Assembly: GCF_003350205.1 (NCBI RefSeq)
Contig: NZ_QLLC01000001.1
Span: 124,001 to 188,000 of the forward strand
Origin: Brevundimonas bullata
Lineage (GTDB): Bacteria > Pseudomonadota > Alphaproteobacteria > Caulobacterales > Caulobacteraceae
Length of the DNA stretch: 64,000 nt
Direction of reading: 5' to 3'
The notes beneath the pieces were generated by a model. It had not been told where the DNA came from. It saw only the letters and a program-made list of their open reading frames with translations, and made no database searches. Below are positions 8,288 to 15,178 of the stretch, piece after piece (within the stretch, counting starts at the first letter, position 1; each line of letters starts with the position of its first letter). The position numbers and the translations under genes were made by a program.

Positions 8288-8337
8288 TGGCGACGCCATC
8301 CGGCGTCGGCACCAAATGCCTTCTTCAAGTCGGTTCA

Positions 8338-8721
8338 ATGTCGATTGGCGTGGGTCCAGATCAGTTCGTATCTCGGCTCGAAAACCCAGCCCTTCTGACG
8401 GTCGCGAAGCGGCCGGAGGGTGCGCCCGTGACGGTGCTGAAGTCTCCCAGCTTGACGCCCTTCAAGACCGATGTTGTCCTCCTCGGCATGGGAAGGCTGC
8501 TGGACAGACTAATCCAAGGCTCCCCGGCTTACGAGGTGAAGGCCGAGAACGACGGCTTCTCTCTGGTCGGCAAGCCCGACCGTCTGGACGAGTTCAGCGA
8601 TCTGGTGCATGAGGCCGTAGACCACGCGAGCGAGGACTTCGTGGTCTTCCCGACGAGCGACGGCGGTCATCGCTATAGCAGGATGTTCGTCGTGCCGCTG
8701 GACAATGGGACGATTCGATAG
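8338..8721 (+). CDS. Hypothetical protein
   Basis: The 127-residue soluble protein is unrecognised. The open frame runs back to 8101, but the first 79 residues are low-complexity shadow reading through the hairpin region, so ATG 8338 is preferred. A later ATG near 8487 (MGRLLDRLIQG) is also possible. The C-terminal half (FSLVGKPDRLDEFSDLVHEAVDH...FVVFPTSDG) has regular secondary structure by composition. It converges on the hydrolase gene with an 11-base gap. Confidence 0.5.
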   Translation: MSIGVGPDQFVSRLENPALLTVAKRPEGAPVTVLKSPSLTPFKTDVVLLGMGRLLDRLIQGSPAYEVKAENDGFSLVGKPDRLDEFSDLVHEAVDHASEDFVVFPTSDGGHRYSRMFVVPLDNGTIR

Positions 8722-8732
8722 AGCGACGCGGA

Positions 8733-9587
8733 TTACCGCTGCTCAACTACCGCCCCGCACAGTTCGATCCGCGAAGGACGAGCACGCGCTCTCGCGTCGT
8801 TCAAGGCATGCGCCCTGATGAAGGTGGCGGTGAGATCGACAAGTGCTTCGAACTGGGGATCGGCGGCTTCGACGATGAGGTTGTGATCAGCACCGCGAAC
8901 GACCACGAGGGCGCTGCCGGGCACTGAACTGTCGTCATACATCGCGCGGTGACTGCGCCAGTCGGTGACGAAGCCCTGAACGACGTCGGCATCGCCAGTC
9001 ATCATCAACACCGGCGCGGTGAGGCTCCGGTAGGTCGCGGGCGTCAGCAGCCCTTGCACCATGCCCGGACTGGAGAAAGCGACCAGAGCCTTCACGGCGG
9101 GATCAGTCTGGGGTCCAGCAGGTGTGGCCGCACCGATGGTCAACGAAGACATCAGGCTTCCGAATGAGTGACCCATGGCGACCAGAGGCAGCTCGGCGTG
9201 CGCTGCCTTGGCATAGCCGCGCGCGATGGCGAGGTCTTCGATCCGTGCTGCGAAGCTGTCTGGCCCACCCGAACCCGACAGATCACCACGAGCCAGAGCA
9301 TCGCTATGAACGGGGGCGACGACGACGAAGCCTTCTTCCGCCAAGGCTCGGATCATGCGGTCGTAGTTGGTGGGCTGGCCACCGCCACCCGCGGTGAAGA
9401 CGACGATGGCTGTAGGCTCCTCGACACCCCAGACCTTGAGTTCCAGTTCGCGCGCGCTGGAGGTGGGAAGGCGCACGACCTGCTCGCTCACCACCACGTC
9501 AGCAGGAGCGTTCGCCATCATCGAAGCGCAGCCGCCCACCAGAAGCAGCGCTGCAACGGCCCCAATCATCGTCGCGCGAATACCCAT
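8733..9587 (-). CDS. Lipoprotein alpha/beta hydrolase
   Basis: The 284-residue protein has a signal sequence ending in a lipobox (LLLVGGC, residues 13-19), so it is probably a lipid-anchored envelope protein. The nucleophile elbow GHSFGS near residue 142, a late aspartate in TGDADV and a histidine in GADHNL make a full Ser-Asp-His triad. TAGGGG before the first helix is the likely oxyanion strand. This is the dienelactone-hydrolase/PET-hydrolase-like group of serine hydrolases; the substrate is unknown. Start ATG 9587 has GGGGAAG upstream and begins a proper signal peptide, unlike the in-frame ATG at 9653. Confidence 0.75.
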   Translation of the reverse strand: MGIRATMIGAVAALLLVGGCASMMANAPADVVVSEQVVRLPTSSARELELKVWGVEEPTAIVVFTAGGGGQPTNYDRMIRALAEEGFVVVAPVHSDALARGDLSGSGGPDSFAARIEDLAIARGYAKAAHAELPLVAMGHSFGSLMSSLTIGAATPAGPQTDPAVKALVAFSSPGMVQGLLTPATYRSLTAPVLMMTGDADVVQGFVTDWRSHRAMYDDSSVPGSALVVVRGADHNLIVEAADPQFEALVDLTATFIRAHALNDARARARPSRIELCGAVVEQR

Positions 9588-9868
9588 GCTTCTTCCCCTG
9601 CCAGATCGAATGTCCCGTCTCTCTGACGGTTCGCTTTGGAGATCAACCGCCATGCCGTTCTCCTTGCTTGATTGCCGTCAAGTGCGAAACACGGTGCAGA
9701 TCGGTGGCGGGGTTTGGATGATCTCGAAAGGTATACTTCTGGCAGATGTCGATCAGTGGGTCTGGAAGCCTCTCGTTAATCATCAGATATGGATGACAGA
9801 CTCTCCGAATACCGTATCCTGAAATCTATCTCCGACAACGCGGGGCTTTCAGGGGTTTTCGGAAACGG
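9588..9868. other. 281-base gap between the hydrolase and the resolvase
   Basis: This gap separates divergent genes. A 56-codon plus-strand frame starts at ATG 9652 and ends at 9822, but it lacks a Shine-Dalgarno and its protein has no recognisable feature, so I do not call it. The last 60 bases are AT-richer than the surroundings and could hold the resolvase promoter or its res site. No clear dyad is seen. Confidence 0.4.
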
Positions 9869-10447
9869 ATGCTAATCGGATATTCGAGGTGCTCGGCTCG
9901 TGGGCAAAATCATGAGTCGCAGATCGACGCGCTGGAGCGGGCAGGGTGCGAGCGCATCTTCGTCGAGACCGCTTCCGGCACGCGCAGTGATCGGCCGCAG
10001 CTAACCGAGCTTCTCGACTTCGCCCGGCCCGGAGATACCGTGGTTGTCCTGCGGCTCGACCGTCTCGCCCGTGATGTCCGCCAAATCCTCGATCTCGTCG
10101 ATCAGTTCACCCGCCGCGATATCGGGCTGAAGTCATTGAGCGAGGCCATCGACAGCACCACCCCCAGCGGTCGGCTTGCGGTCCACACCTTGGCAGCGCT
10201 CGGACAGTATGAAGTCGAACAGAAACGTCTCGCCTGTGAAGCCGGGCGGAAGGCCGCGATTGCCCGTGGTCGTCTCGGTGGCCGCCCCAAGGCTATGGAC
10301 GAGACCAAGCTTAAAATCGCTAAGGCGCTGATGGCCGACGATCAGCTTTCGATGTCGGAGATCGCCCGTCAGGTGGGGGTGGCGCCGAGCACGTTGTATC
10401 GAACGGTGCCGGGTGGCCGTGCCGCATTGGGCCAGCCAGTCGCTTAG
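9869..10447 (+). CDS. Small serine recombinase (resolvase/invertase family)
   Basis: The 192-residue protein has the standard layout of Tn3/Hin-type recombinases. The N-terminal catalytic domain carries GYSRCS with the nucleophile serine 9, then Q...L..AGC, then LDRLARD (residues about 57-63), the long E helix, and a C-terminal helix-turn-helix MSEIARQVGVAPSTLYR. These enzymes resolve cointegrates or invert segments by double-strand cleavage at short dyads. It is intact and is a second serine recombinase next to the large integrase at 15179-16813. No transposase gene lies beside it, so it is either a resolvase of the island itself or a relic of an inserted element. Confidence 0.9.
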   Translation: MLIGYSRCSARGQNHESQIDALERAGCERIFVETASGTRSDRPQLTELLDFARPGDTVVVLRLDRLARDVRQILDLVDQFTRRDIGLKSLSEAIDSTTPSGRLAVHTLAALGQYEVEQKRLACEAGRKAAIARGRLGGRPKAMDETKLKIAKALMADDQLSMSEIARQVGVAPSTLYRTVPGGRAALGQPVA

Positions 10448-10522
10448 ACGGACGGCCATGTATCCAAAGCGTGATCGAGCGGAACTTTGGTTGATTGCCT
10501 TGTTGGTTCTGGCGACGGTCGT

Positions 10523-10753
10523 TCAGGCGGGCTTCGTAATTGCGTCTTGACTGGACTGATCTGCTGAGAGGTCTTCGACGCTGATGTCCGTCAACGGCCC
10601 GAAATAGTCTGCTGGGCCTCCCGCACGCATTACCATTGCCGCATACTTTTCGGGCCACACGGCTATGGAGGCCGCTTCCGCCGCCTCGCGCGCCGATTTA
10701 CGGGCCTTGGCAGCTTCACGGATGACGTCGAACTTTGCCTGATTCACCGTCAT
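10523..10753 (-). CDS. Small hypothetical protein
   Basis: The product is about 76 residues. It has an alanine-rich helical N-terminal half (EAAKARKSAREAAEAA) and an acidic end (VEDLSADQSSQD). A perfect AAGGAGG lies directly in front of ATG 10753 (one base gap), while GTG 10747 is seven bases from it, so the true start may be GTG two codons later. It converges on the resolvase gene. Function unknown. Confidence 0.5.
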   Translation of the reverse strand: MTVNQAKFDVIREAAKARKSAREAAEAASIAVWPEKYAAMVMRAGGPADYFGPLTDISVEDLSADQSSQDAITKPA

Positions 10754-10863
10754 ACCTCCTTGCATCCGCCTTGGTGAACCTACGCGAAAATCCTTGAGAG
10801 AATGTAGCTGACGGCTCGCTCGCCTGTGGAGATGTAATCAAACTGCTTTCCCCCCAATCAAAT

Positions 10864-10878
10864 GTTCCCCATACGTTC
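10864..10878 (+). promoter_or_regulatory. LexA (SOS) box upstream of the umuD'-umuC genes
   Basis: The sequence GTTC-CCCATAC-GTTC matches exactly the alphaproteobacterial LexA operator GTTC-N7-GTTC known from Caulobacter and Rhodobacter. It ends five bases before the ATG at 10884, so LexA bound here would block transcription of the operon start directly. This makes the pair damage-inducible through the host LexA. Confidence 0.85.
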
Positions 10879-10883
10879 TCATT

Positions 10884-11258
10884 ATGAGCGAGAGGGCATA
10901 TCGGGGCGACGAGACGACGGGCTTCCAAAGCCCGGCACAGGATCACATCGAAGGCGTGCCCGATCTCGCCGAGCTTCTGGAGCTACGGCGACCTCAGCGA
11001 TACGCAGTCAGGGTCAAGGGCGAGGGCCTTCGAAAGCGCGGCATCCACGGCGGGGACATCCTCGTGGTGACAACCGACGCCCCGCCGATCACCGGCAAGG
11101 TCTGCGTGGCCTTCCTGCATGGCGACGTGGTGCTGGCGGTGCTGATGGAGAAGGACGGCCAATGGTGGCTGGAGCCTTCGAACCAAACGCCCCAGCCCTT
11201 GTCCGACGACACCGAGGTCTGGGCCATGATCGCCGCGCTGGTTCGGACGGATGTCTGA
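10884..11258 (+). CDS. umuD: UmuD-like S24 protein lacking catalytic residues (UmuD'-like)
   Basis: The 124-residue protein aligns by eye with UmuD from its cleavage point on: GFQSPAQD matches the start of processed UmuD', and GGDILVV matches the core. The catalytic serine position (GDSM in UmuD) reads GEGL and the catalytic lysine region (TVKKL) reads VLAVL, so both Ser and Lys are gone. Only 12 residues precede the equivalent of the cleavage site, against 24 in E. coli UmuD. The protein therefore looks like a ready-made UmuD' that needs no RecA-stimulated self-cleavage. It overlaps umuC (TGATG) and is preceded by an SOS box. Family assignment is firm; the loss of activity is inference from the missing residues. 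Confidence 0.8.
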   Translation: MSERAYRGDETTGFQSPAQDHIEGVPDLAELLELRRPQRYAVRVKGEGLRKRGIHGGDILVVTTDAPPITGKVCVAFLHGDVVLAVLMEKDGQWWLEPSNQTPQPLSDDTEVWAMIAALVRTDV

Positions 11259-12499
11259 TGTTCGGCCTAATCGACGGCAACAACTTCTACGTCTCCTGCG
11301 AGCGGGCCTTTGACCCGACGCTCATTGGCAAGCCGGTGATCGTGCTGTCGAACAACGACGGCTGCGCCATAGCGCGCTCTGCCGAGAGCAAGGCCCTCGG
11401 GATCAAGATGGGTGAGGTCTGGCACCTTTCGAAGCGGAAGCCAGAGTATCGGAACGTCATCGCGAAAAGCTCGAACTACGCTTTGTATGGCGACATGAGC
11501 CGCCGCGTTTTCGAAGTTTTGTCCGACCATTTCCAGAGGGTCGAACCCTACAGCATCGACGAGATGTTCTTGGACCTGACGCAGTTCGCCCGCGTGGACT
11601 ACTGCCGCCGCGTCCGAGATAGCGTCCGCCAGATCACCAAGATTCCAACATGCATCGGCATCGGGCCGACGAAGACGCTGGCGAAGTTGGCGAACAAGCA
11701 CGCCAAGGGCGGGCCGACCGGCGTATCTGATTTCAGTGATCTCGACGCCCGCCGTCAGGGGTTTGCCGAAATGCCAATCGGCGAAATCTGGGGCGTGGGG
11801 GGCGCCAGTCAAACGAAGCTGAACAACCTCGGCATCCATACGGTCGAGCAGTTCGCAGCGCTCCCGTCCGCCAGCGTCAGGAAACTCATGACCGTCACCG
11901 GCCAGCGGACCCATGCCGAACTCAACGGCGTGTCCTGTATGCCGCTGACCCTCGCTCCCGATCAGAAGCAAACGGTGGCGGTGACGCGGATGTTCGGGCG
12001 CCCGGTTGAGACGTGGGAGGACATGCGCGAGGCACTAGCGGCCCACGCTGCACGCGCTGCGGAGAAGTGTCGCAAGCATGGGCTGGTGGCCAATGCGATG
12101 CAGGTGTTCTTCCACACGCATCCGCACAACGGCGATCCTTGGTATCATGGCCAGCGTTCGTTTGAGATCGAGCCGACTGCGGACAGTTTCGCGATCATAG
12201 GTCAGGCCGTCGCAGCGGGCCGGTCGATGTGGAAGCCCAACACGCGCTACGCCAAGGCCGGGGTGATCCTGCTGGACCTTCAGGCAGAGGCTGATGCGCC
12301 CCGCGACCTCCTGCCGACCGTCGATCCGATCAAGTCCGAGAAGCTGATGACGGCGCTGGATTCCGTGAACGCGAAGTTTGGACGGGGGACATTGCGGCCG
12401 GGCGGGATACGCCCGGTGAAGCCGTGGTCCACGCGGGCGAACAATCGGTCACCTCGATTCACGACGCGGTTCACCGAACTGATGGAAGTGCGAGCGTAG
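11258..12499 (+). CDS. umuC: Error-prone Y-family DNA polymerase UmuC-like (Pol V catalytic subunit)
   Basis: The 413-residue translesion polymerase starts with IDGNNFYVSCERAFDP, which carries the first metal-binding aspartate and the YVSCE(R) motif of UmuC. SIDEMFLDL near residue 100 holds the catalytic Asp-Glu pair, followed by IGIGPTKTLAKLANKHAK and the helix-hairpin-helix GVGGASQTKLNNLGI. The C-terminal half is the UmuC-type little finger and tail. With two UmuD' it would form Pol V and copy across lesions with mutations. ATG 11258 overlaps the stop of the umuD-like gene, so the longer frame back to 10862 is only a shadow. It is controlled by the SOS box at 10864. Confidence 0.92.
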   Translation: MFGLIDGNNFYVSCERAFDPTLIGKPVIVLSNNDGCAIARSAESKALGIKMGEVWHLSKRKPEYRNVIAKSSNYALYGDMSRRVFEVLSDHFQRVEPYSIDEMFLDLTQFARVDYCRRVRDSVRQITKIPTCIGIGPTKTLAKLANKHAKGGPTGVSDFSDLDARRQGFAEMPIGEIWGVGGASQTKLNNLGIHTVEQFAALPSASVRKLMTVTGQRTHAELNGVSCMPLTLAPDQKQTVAVTRMFGRPVETWEDMREALAAHAARAAEKCRKHGLVANAMQVFFHTHPHNGDPWYHGQRSFEIEPTADSFAIIGQAVAAGRSMWKPNTRYAKAGVILLDLQAEADAPRDLLPTVDPIKSEKLMTALDSVNAKFGRGTLRPGGIRPVKPWSTRANNRSPRFTTRFTELMEVRA

Positions 12500-12503
12500 A
12501 CCG

Positions 12504-12716
12504 CTAGACGGGGATGATCTCGGCACAGTCGTAGAGCTTGTTTTCATCGAGCCGGGGGAACAGCGCGAAGTCGCGAACCGTCATGTCCTGAAGGGACGCA
12601 ACGAACCGGTCGAACTCCTGTTCGAAACCAAGCCTCGGGTGGATCGTCCACGAGCCGTCACGCTCGCGGGAAAAGTAGACCTCACCATCTTTCTGCAAGT
12701 CGGCGAATGTAATCAT
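12504..12716 (-). CDS. Small hypothetical protein, paralogue of 13043-13258
   Basis: The 70-residue protein has the pattern MxxFxDL...HPRxxxEQEFDRFVASL...RDFALFPRL...CAEI. The same pattern (IQPRPDCEEEFDTLVAHL...RGFAIFPKM...SAEV) is in the protein at 13043-13258, so the two are clearly related although only about a third identical. It converges on umuC with a four-base gap. No known family recognised. Confidence 0.6.
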   Translation of the reverse strand: MITFADLQKDGEVYFSRERDGSWTIHPRLGFEQEFDRFVASLQDMTVRDFALFPRLDENKLYDCAEIIPV

Positions 12717-12825
12717 TCGACAATTTTAAGCGTAGCGCGAGCGCGATGCAAATATGGCAGCGCTTCGTTCCGTATTAAGATCAAGCTGCGCCAGAACCCC
12801 AAGTTCGTTTGGGGGTTGGGAGGGA

Positions 12826-13059
12826 ATGTCGTCTGAAGTAAAAAGCTTACGAGAACAATCTGTTCGCTTTCGTGCATTGTCCCGGTGGGTAACGGACGCC
12901 CAGACGCTGGCGGCTATTGAAGGGCATTGCGATGACCTAGATCGCCGTGCTGCTGGACTCGAATGTGGCGCATCTATTGCCGCCAAATCGGACGAGCCGG
13001 ACGACAACGCGGTGTCCGCGAACCTTCAGGCGGACGGCGCGATCAGTTCAGCCGCATGA
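12826..13059 (+). CDS. Small hypothetical protein between two paralogous genes
   Basis: The 77-residue protein starts at ATG 12826 after GGGAGGG. The N-terminal half is a charged helix (KSLREQSVRFRALSRWVTDAQTLAAIEGHCDDLDRRAAGLE) and the rest is acidic and alanine-rich. Its 3' end overlaps the convergent gene at 13043 by 17 bases. Similar short helical proteins in alphaproteobacterial islands are common but uncharacterised; I cannot assign a function. Confidence 0.45.
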   Translation: MSSEVKSLREQSVRFRALSRWVTDAQTLAAIEGHCDDLDRRAAGLECGASIAAKSDEPDDNAVSANLQADGAISSAA

Positions 13060-13258
13060 CCTCGGCCGACGCATAGAACCCGGCTGGCCCCATCTTCGGG
13101 AAGATGGCGAACCCGCGATCCTCAACCTCGTAGAGGTGCGCGACGAGCGTATCGAACTCTTCCTCACAGTCTGGCCGAGGTTGGATCAGGATCGCTCCTG
13201 CCAGCGGAACCACGATGTGGATGTCACTACCGGCGGCGAGATCGTCGAAAGAAACCAT
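13043..13258 (-). CDS. Small hypothetical protein, paralogue of 12504-12716
   Basis: The protein is 71 residues from ATG 13258 (a TTG three codons earlier is possible). It shares length, order of motifs and the FAIFPKM / FALFPRL signature with the product of 12504-12716, on the same strand 330 bases away. The two flank a plus-strand small gene. Function unknown; it lies directly downstream of yedK on the same strand and may be its operon partner (38-base gap). Confidence 0.55.
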   Translation of the reverse strand: MVSFDDLAAGSDIHIVVPLAGAILIQPRPDCEEEFDTLVAHLYEVEDRGFAIFPKMGPAGFYASAEVMRLN

Positions 13259-13296
13259 GGGTCGCAATATCGCAAACTGTGTTGATCGTCATCGAG

Positions 13297-13941
13297 TCAG
13301 CCGACCACGAACCGTTCTGGCCGCACCGCCGCGAACAAGTCACGAGCGTCTACGGAAGGGTTCAGCCACGCTTCCCAATTGTGCGGGTTGAGGATGACCG
13401 GCGCCCGCGTGTGATAGTCGCCCATCCATCCTTCCGATGGTCCGGTGAGGATCGTGAACGATCCGAACTCCCCCGCATCAGGAGTGATGACGCGATCCCA
13501 TAGCCCGGCGAACCATAGGAGATCGCCATCGGTCCGAGCGAAGCGGTGTTTGATCTTGGCTCCCTTACTGCCGGTCCATTCGAACCATGCGCTTGCAGGG
13601 ATGATGCAGCGGCGTTTGGCATACGCCTCACGGAAGGTGGAGGTGCCAGCGCAGGTCTCGGATCGTGCGTTGAAGGTCGAGAGCTTGAAACCGTCGTCTC
13701 TGCCCTTCTCCGTATCCTTGAGAGGCTTGCCCGACCGCCAGAAGGGCACGAGGCCCCATCGCATCCTTTCGACCACCCAGCCGTCGCTTTCCAGCCGTGC
13801 AGTGGTTTGCATGGTCGTGGGACGAACATCGTCGTCGGGCTGGAGGTTCAGGGGTGGCGTGGTGACGGGCGCGATGGTGGAGAGAGCCTCATGGATTTCG
13901 GCCCATGTGAATTTCCCGGTTGTCTCGAACCGCCCGCACAT
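13297..13941 (-). CDS. yedK: SOS response-associated peptidase YedK / HMCES-like (SRAP domain)
   Basis: The 214-residue SRAP protein starts MCGRF, so removal of Met exposes the catalytic Cys2 that forms a thiazolidine link with abasic sites. The other SRAP residues are present: NARSE near 92, WFEW near 117 and HTRAPVI near 178. YedK shields abasic sites in single-stranded DNA and prevents strand breaks. The gene starts inside the stop of the XRE regulator (TAATG), so it is co-translated with it. In the same island are a UDG-like protein, which could make abasic sites, and Pol V. Confidence 0.92.
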   Translation of the reverse strand: MCGRFETTGKFTWAEIHEALSTIAPVTTPPLNLQPDDDVRPTTMQTTARLESDGWVVERMRWGLVPFWRSGKPLKDTEKGRDDGFKLSTFNARSETCAGTSTFREAYAKRRCIIPASAWFEWTGSKGAKIKHRFARTDGDLLWFAGLWDRVITPDAGEFGSFTILTGPSEGWMGDYHTRAPVILNPHNWEAWLNPSVDARDLFAAVRPERFVVG

Positions 13942-14279
13942 TACCGCTTCACGAACTCGCGGATCATGGCGACGACCGCATCGCGTTCCGCGTCTCGAAG
14001 CTTCCCCCAGAGTTTCAGGATAGTGCGTTCAGATACGCTGCTGCCGCTTGGGTCGGGGTCATCATAGAGGTCCGCGACGCTGCACTTGAGAGCCTCGGCA
14101 ACCCTGACCATAGCAGCCGCCGACACTCGGTTGGTGCCCCGCTCATATTTCTGAACTTGCTGGAAGGTGACGCCTATTGCGTGACCAAGATCGGCCTGTG
14201 TCAGCCCGGCCTTCTCACGACGGGTGCGGACAGTCTTTCCAATTTGGAGATCGATCTCTGATGCGACGTTTGTAGGCAT
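13941..14279 (-). CDS. XRE-family transcriptional regulator
   Basis: The 112-residue protein has a Cro/CI-type helix-turn-helix (IGKTVRTRREKAGLTQADLGHAIGVTFQQVQKYERGTNRVS, about residues 12-50) followed by a short helical C-terminal domain. This layout matches alphaproteobacterial regulators of the cohort often found next to SRAP or island genes. Start ATG 14279 is chosen because the extra seven residues of the longer frame overlap a dyad (14283-14297) that could be its own operator. It is coupled to yedK by TAATG and lies 63 bases after the exonuclease gene. Confidence 0.85.
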   Translation of the reverse strand: MPTNVASEIDLQIGKTVRTRREKAGLTQADLGHAIGVTFQQVQKYERGTNRVSAAAMVRVAEALKCSVADLYDDPDPSGSSVSERTILKLWGKLRDAERDAVVAMIREFVKR

Positions 14280-14282
14280 TGT

Positions 14283-14297
14283 TCGCGTATAGCGCGA
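14283..14297. promoter_or_regulatory. Short dyad upstream of the XRE gene, possible operator
   Basis: TCGCG-TATAG-CGCGA is a perfect 5-bp inverted repeat ending three bases before the XRE start codon. Cro/CI-type regulators bind such dyads and often repress their own gene. The AT centre could also be part of a -10 box. The assignment is positional inference. Confidence 0.35.
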
Positions 14298-14342
14298 CAC
14301 TTCGGCTCAACCAATCCGCGAGTTGCGATCAGGGCCGAAGCG

Positions 14343-15077
14343 TCACGCCACGAGGAATGCAAGGTGCGGTCGTTCACTTATGCGTGCCCGAATGAACGAG
14401 GTAAGGTCAGCTTCGCTCTCCGACATCTGTTCTGGCGTGATAGCGCCACGGAAGAGTTCGTAGCGGAGCCAAACCCGGTAGGTGTTCACGACATCAGTCT
14501 CGCCGTAGTCGGCGCATTCTTGAATGCGACCTGCTCGGACGTGCTCCCAGACCTTTGAACCATCAATCCCATCGGGCTTTCCGGGCAATCCCATCATTTT
14601 GCACAGGTCATCCAGCGATGCCTTGGCGTTCGACTGGAAGCTGGCAAGTTCGTCACACAGATCGACGTGGGCCTGATCGTAGCGCTTGAAGTAGGGCCGG
14701 GAGGTCAGACCCGATGCCGCGATCCCGTTGACCATCGCCCGATATCGCAAGACAGGCAGATCGAAACCGTTTCCGTTGAAGGTGACGAGCGTCGGCCGGA
14801 GGGTGTCCACGCGGGCGGCAAAAGCCGAGATCAGATCAATCTCGGCCCGCTCCCCAATATGTGGGGCGCCGAGTGATTTGACGCGCCAGACGCCATCGAC
14901 GCGCTCGGCCACGAGGGCGGCAAGCACGGCAACCTTGTGGAGCGGAAGCTTGGGGAATTTGTCGCCAAGGATTTCGACAGCCTCATCGTCGGTGAGGGCT
15001 TCGCGGCCGTGAAGGCGGGCGAGCGTCTCCGTGCAGGGAACAGTTTCAAGGTCGAAGACGATGGCGTGCTGGCTCAA
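14343..15077 (-). CDS. 3'-5' exonuclease, DnaQ-fold, PolB-exonuclease-like
   Basis: The protein is about 244 residues. It has the DEDD exonuclease motifs: IVFDLETVP at the N-terminus (Exo I, D..E), TFNGNGFDLPVL near 114 (Exo II) and DYGETDVVNTY near 205 (Exo III, Y...D). Homologues are described as predicted exonucleases related to the exonuclease domain of family B polymerases. I chose TTG 15077 because GGAGG lies four bases before it and homologues begin right before the Exo I strand; ATG 15104 and the longer frame to 15203 are alternatives. It sits between the integrase and the XRE-yedK pair on the same strand. A proofreading or end-trimming role in repair is inference. Confidence 0.8.
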   Translation of the reverse strand: MSQHAIVFDLETVPCTETLARLHGREALTDDEAVEILGDKFPKLPLHKVAVLAALVAERVDGVWRVKSLGAPHIGERAEIDLISAFAARVDTLRPTLVTFNGNGFDLPVLRYRAMVNGIAASGLTSRPYFKRYDQAHVDLCDELASFQSNAKASLDDLCKMMGLPGKPDGIDGSKVWEHVRAGRIQECADYGETDVVNTYRVWLRYELFRGAITPEQMSESEADLTSFIRARISERPHLAFLVA

Positions 15078-15178
15078 GAGACCTCCGGGTTGGGAAGGGG
15101 GCATTGTCGCCCAAAGAATCGTTATGTCATCCAGATTTCTACTACTGCCGTCTCGCCATTTGCTCCCCCGACACGACT

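Larger units (their letters stand above)
7891..8337. other. 447-base intergenic region between divergent genes, with strong inverted repeats
   Basis: This is the gap between the P-loop ATPase (minus) and the 127-aa protein (plus). It contains a perfect 17-bp inverted repeat (8247-8287) and a second short hairpin (8292-8307). The minus strand holds a possible small frame (8046-8231). Promoters for both neighbours must lie here, but I see no convincing -35/-10 pair. Confidence 0.5.

Noticed and set aside
9652-9822. 56-codon plus-strand frame upstream of the resolvase
   Set aside because: It has no ribosome site and no recognisable feature, and it lies in a likely promoter/res region.
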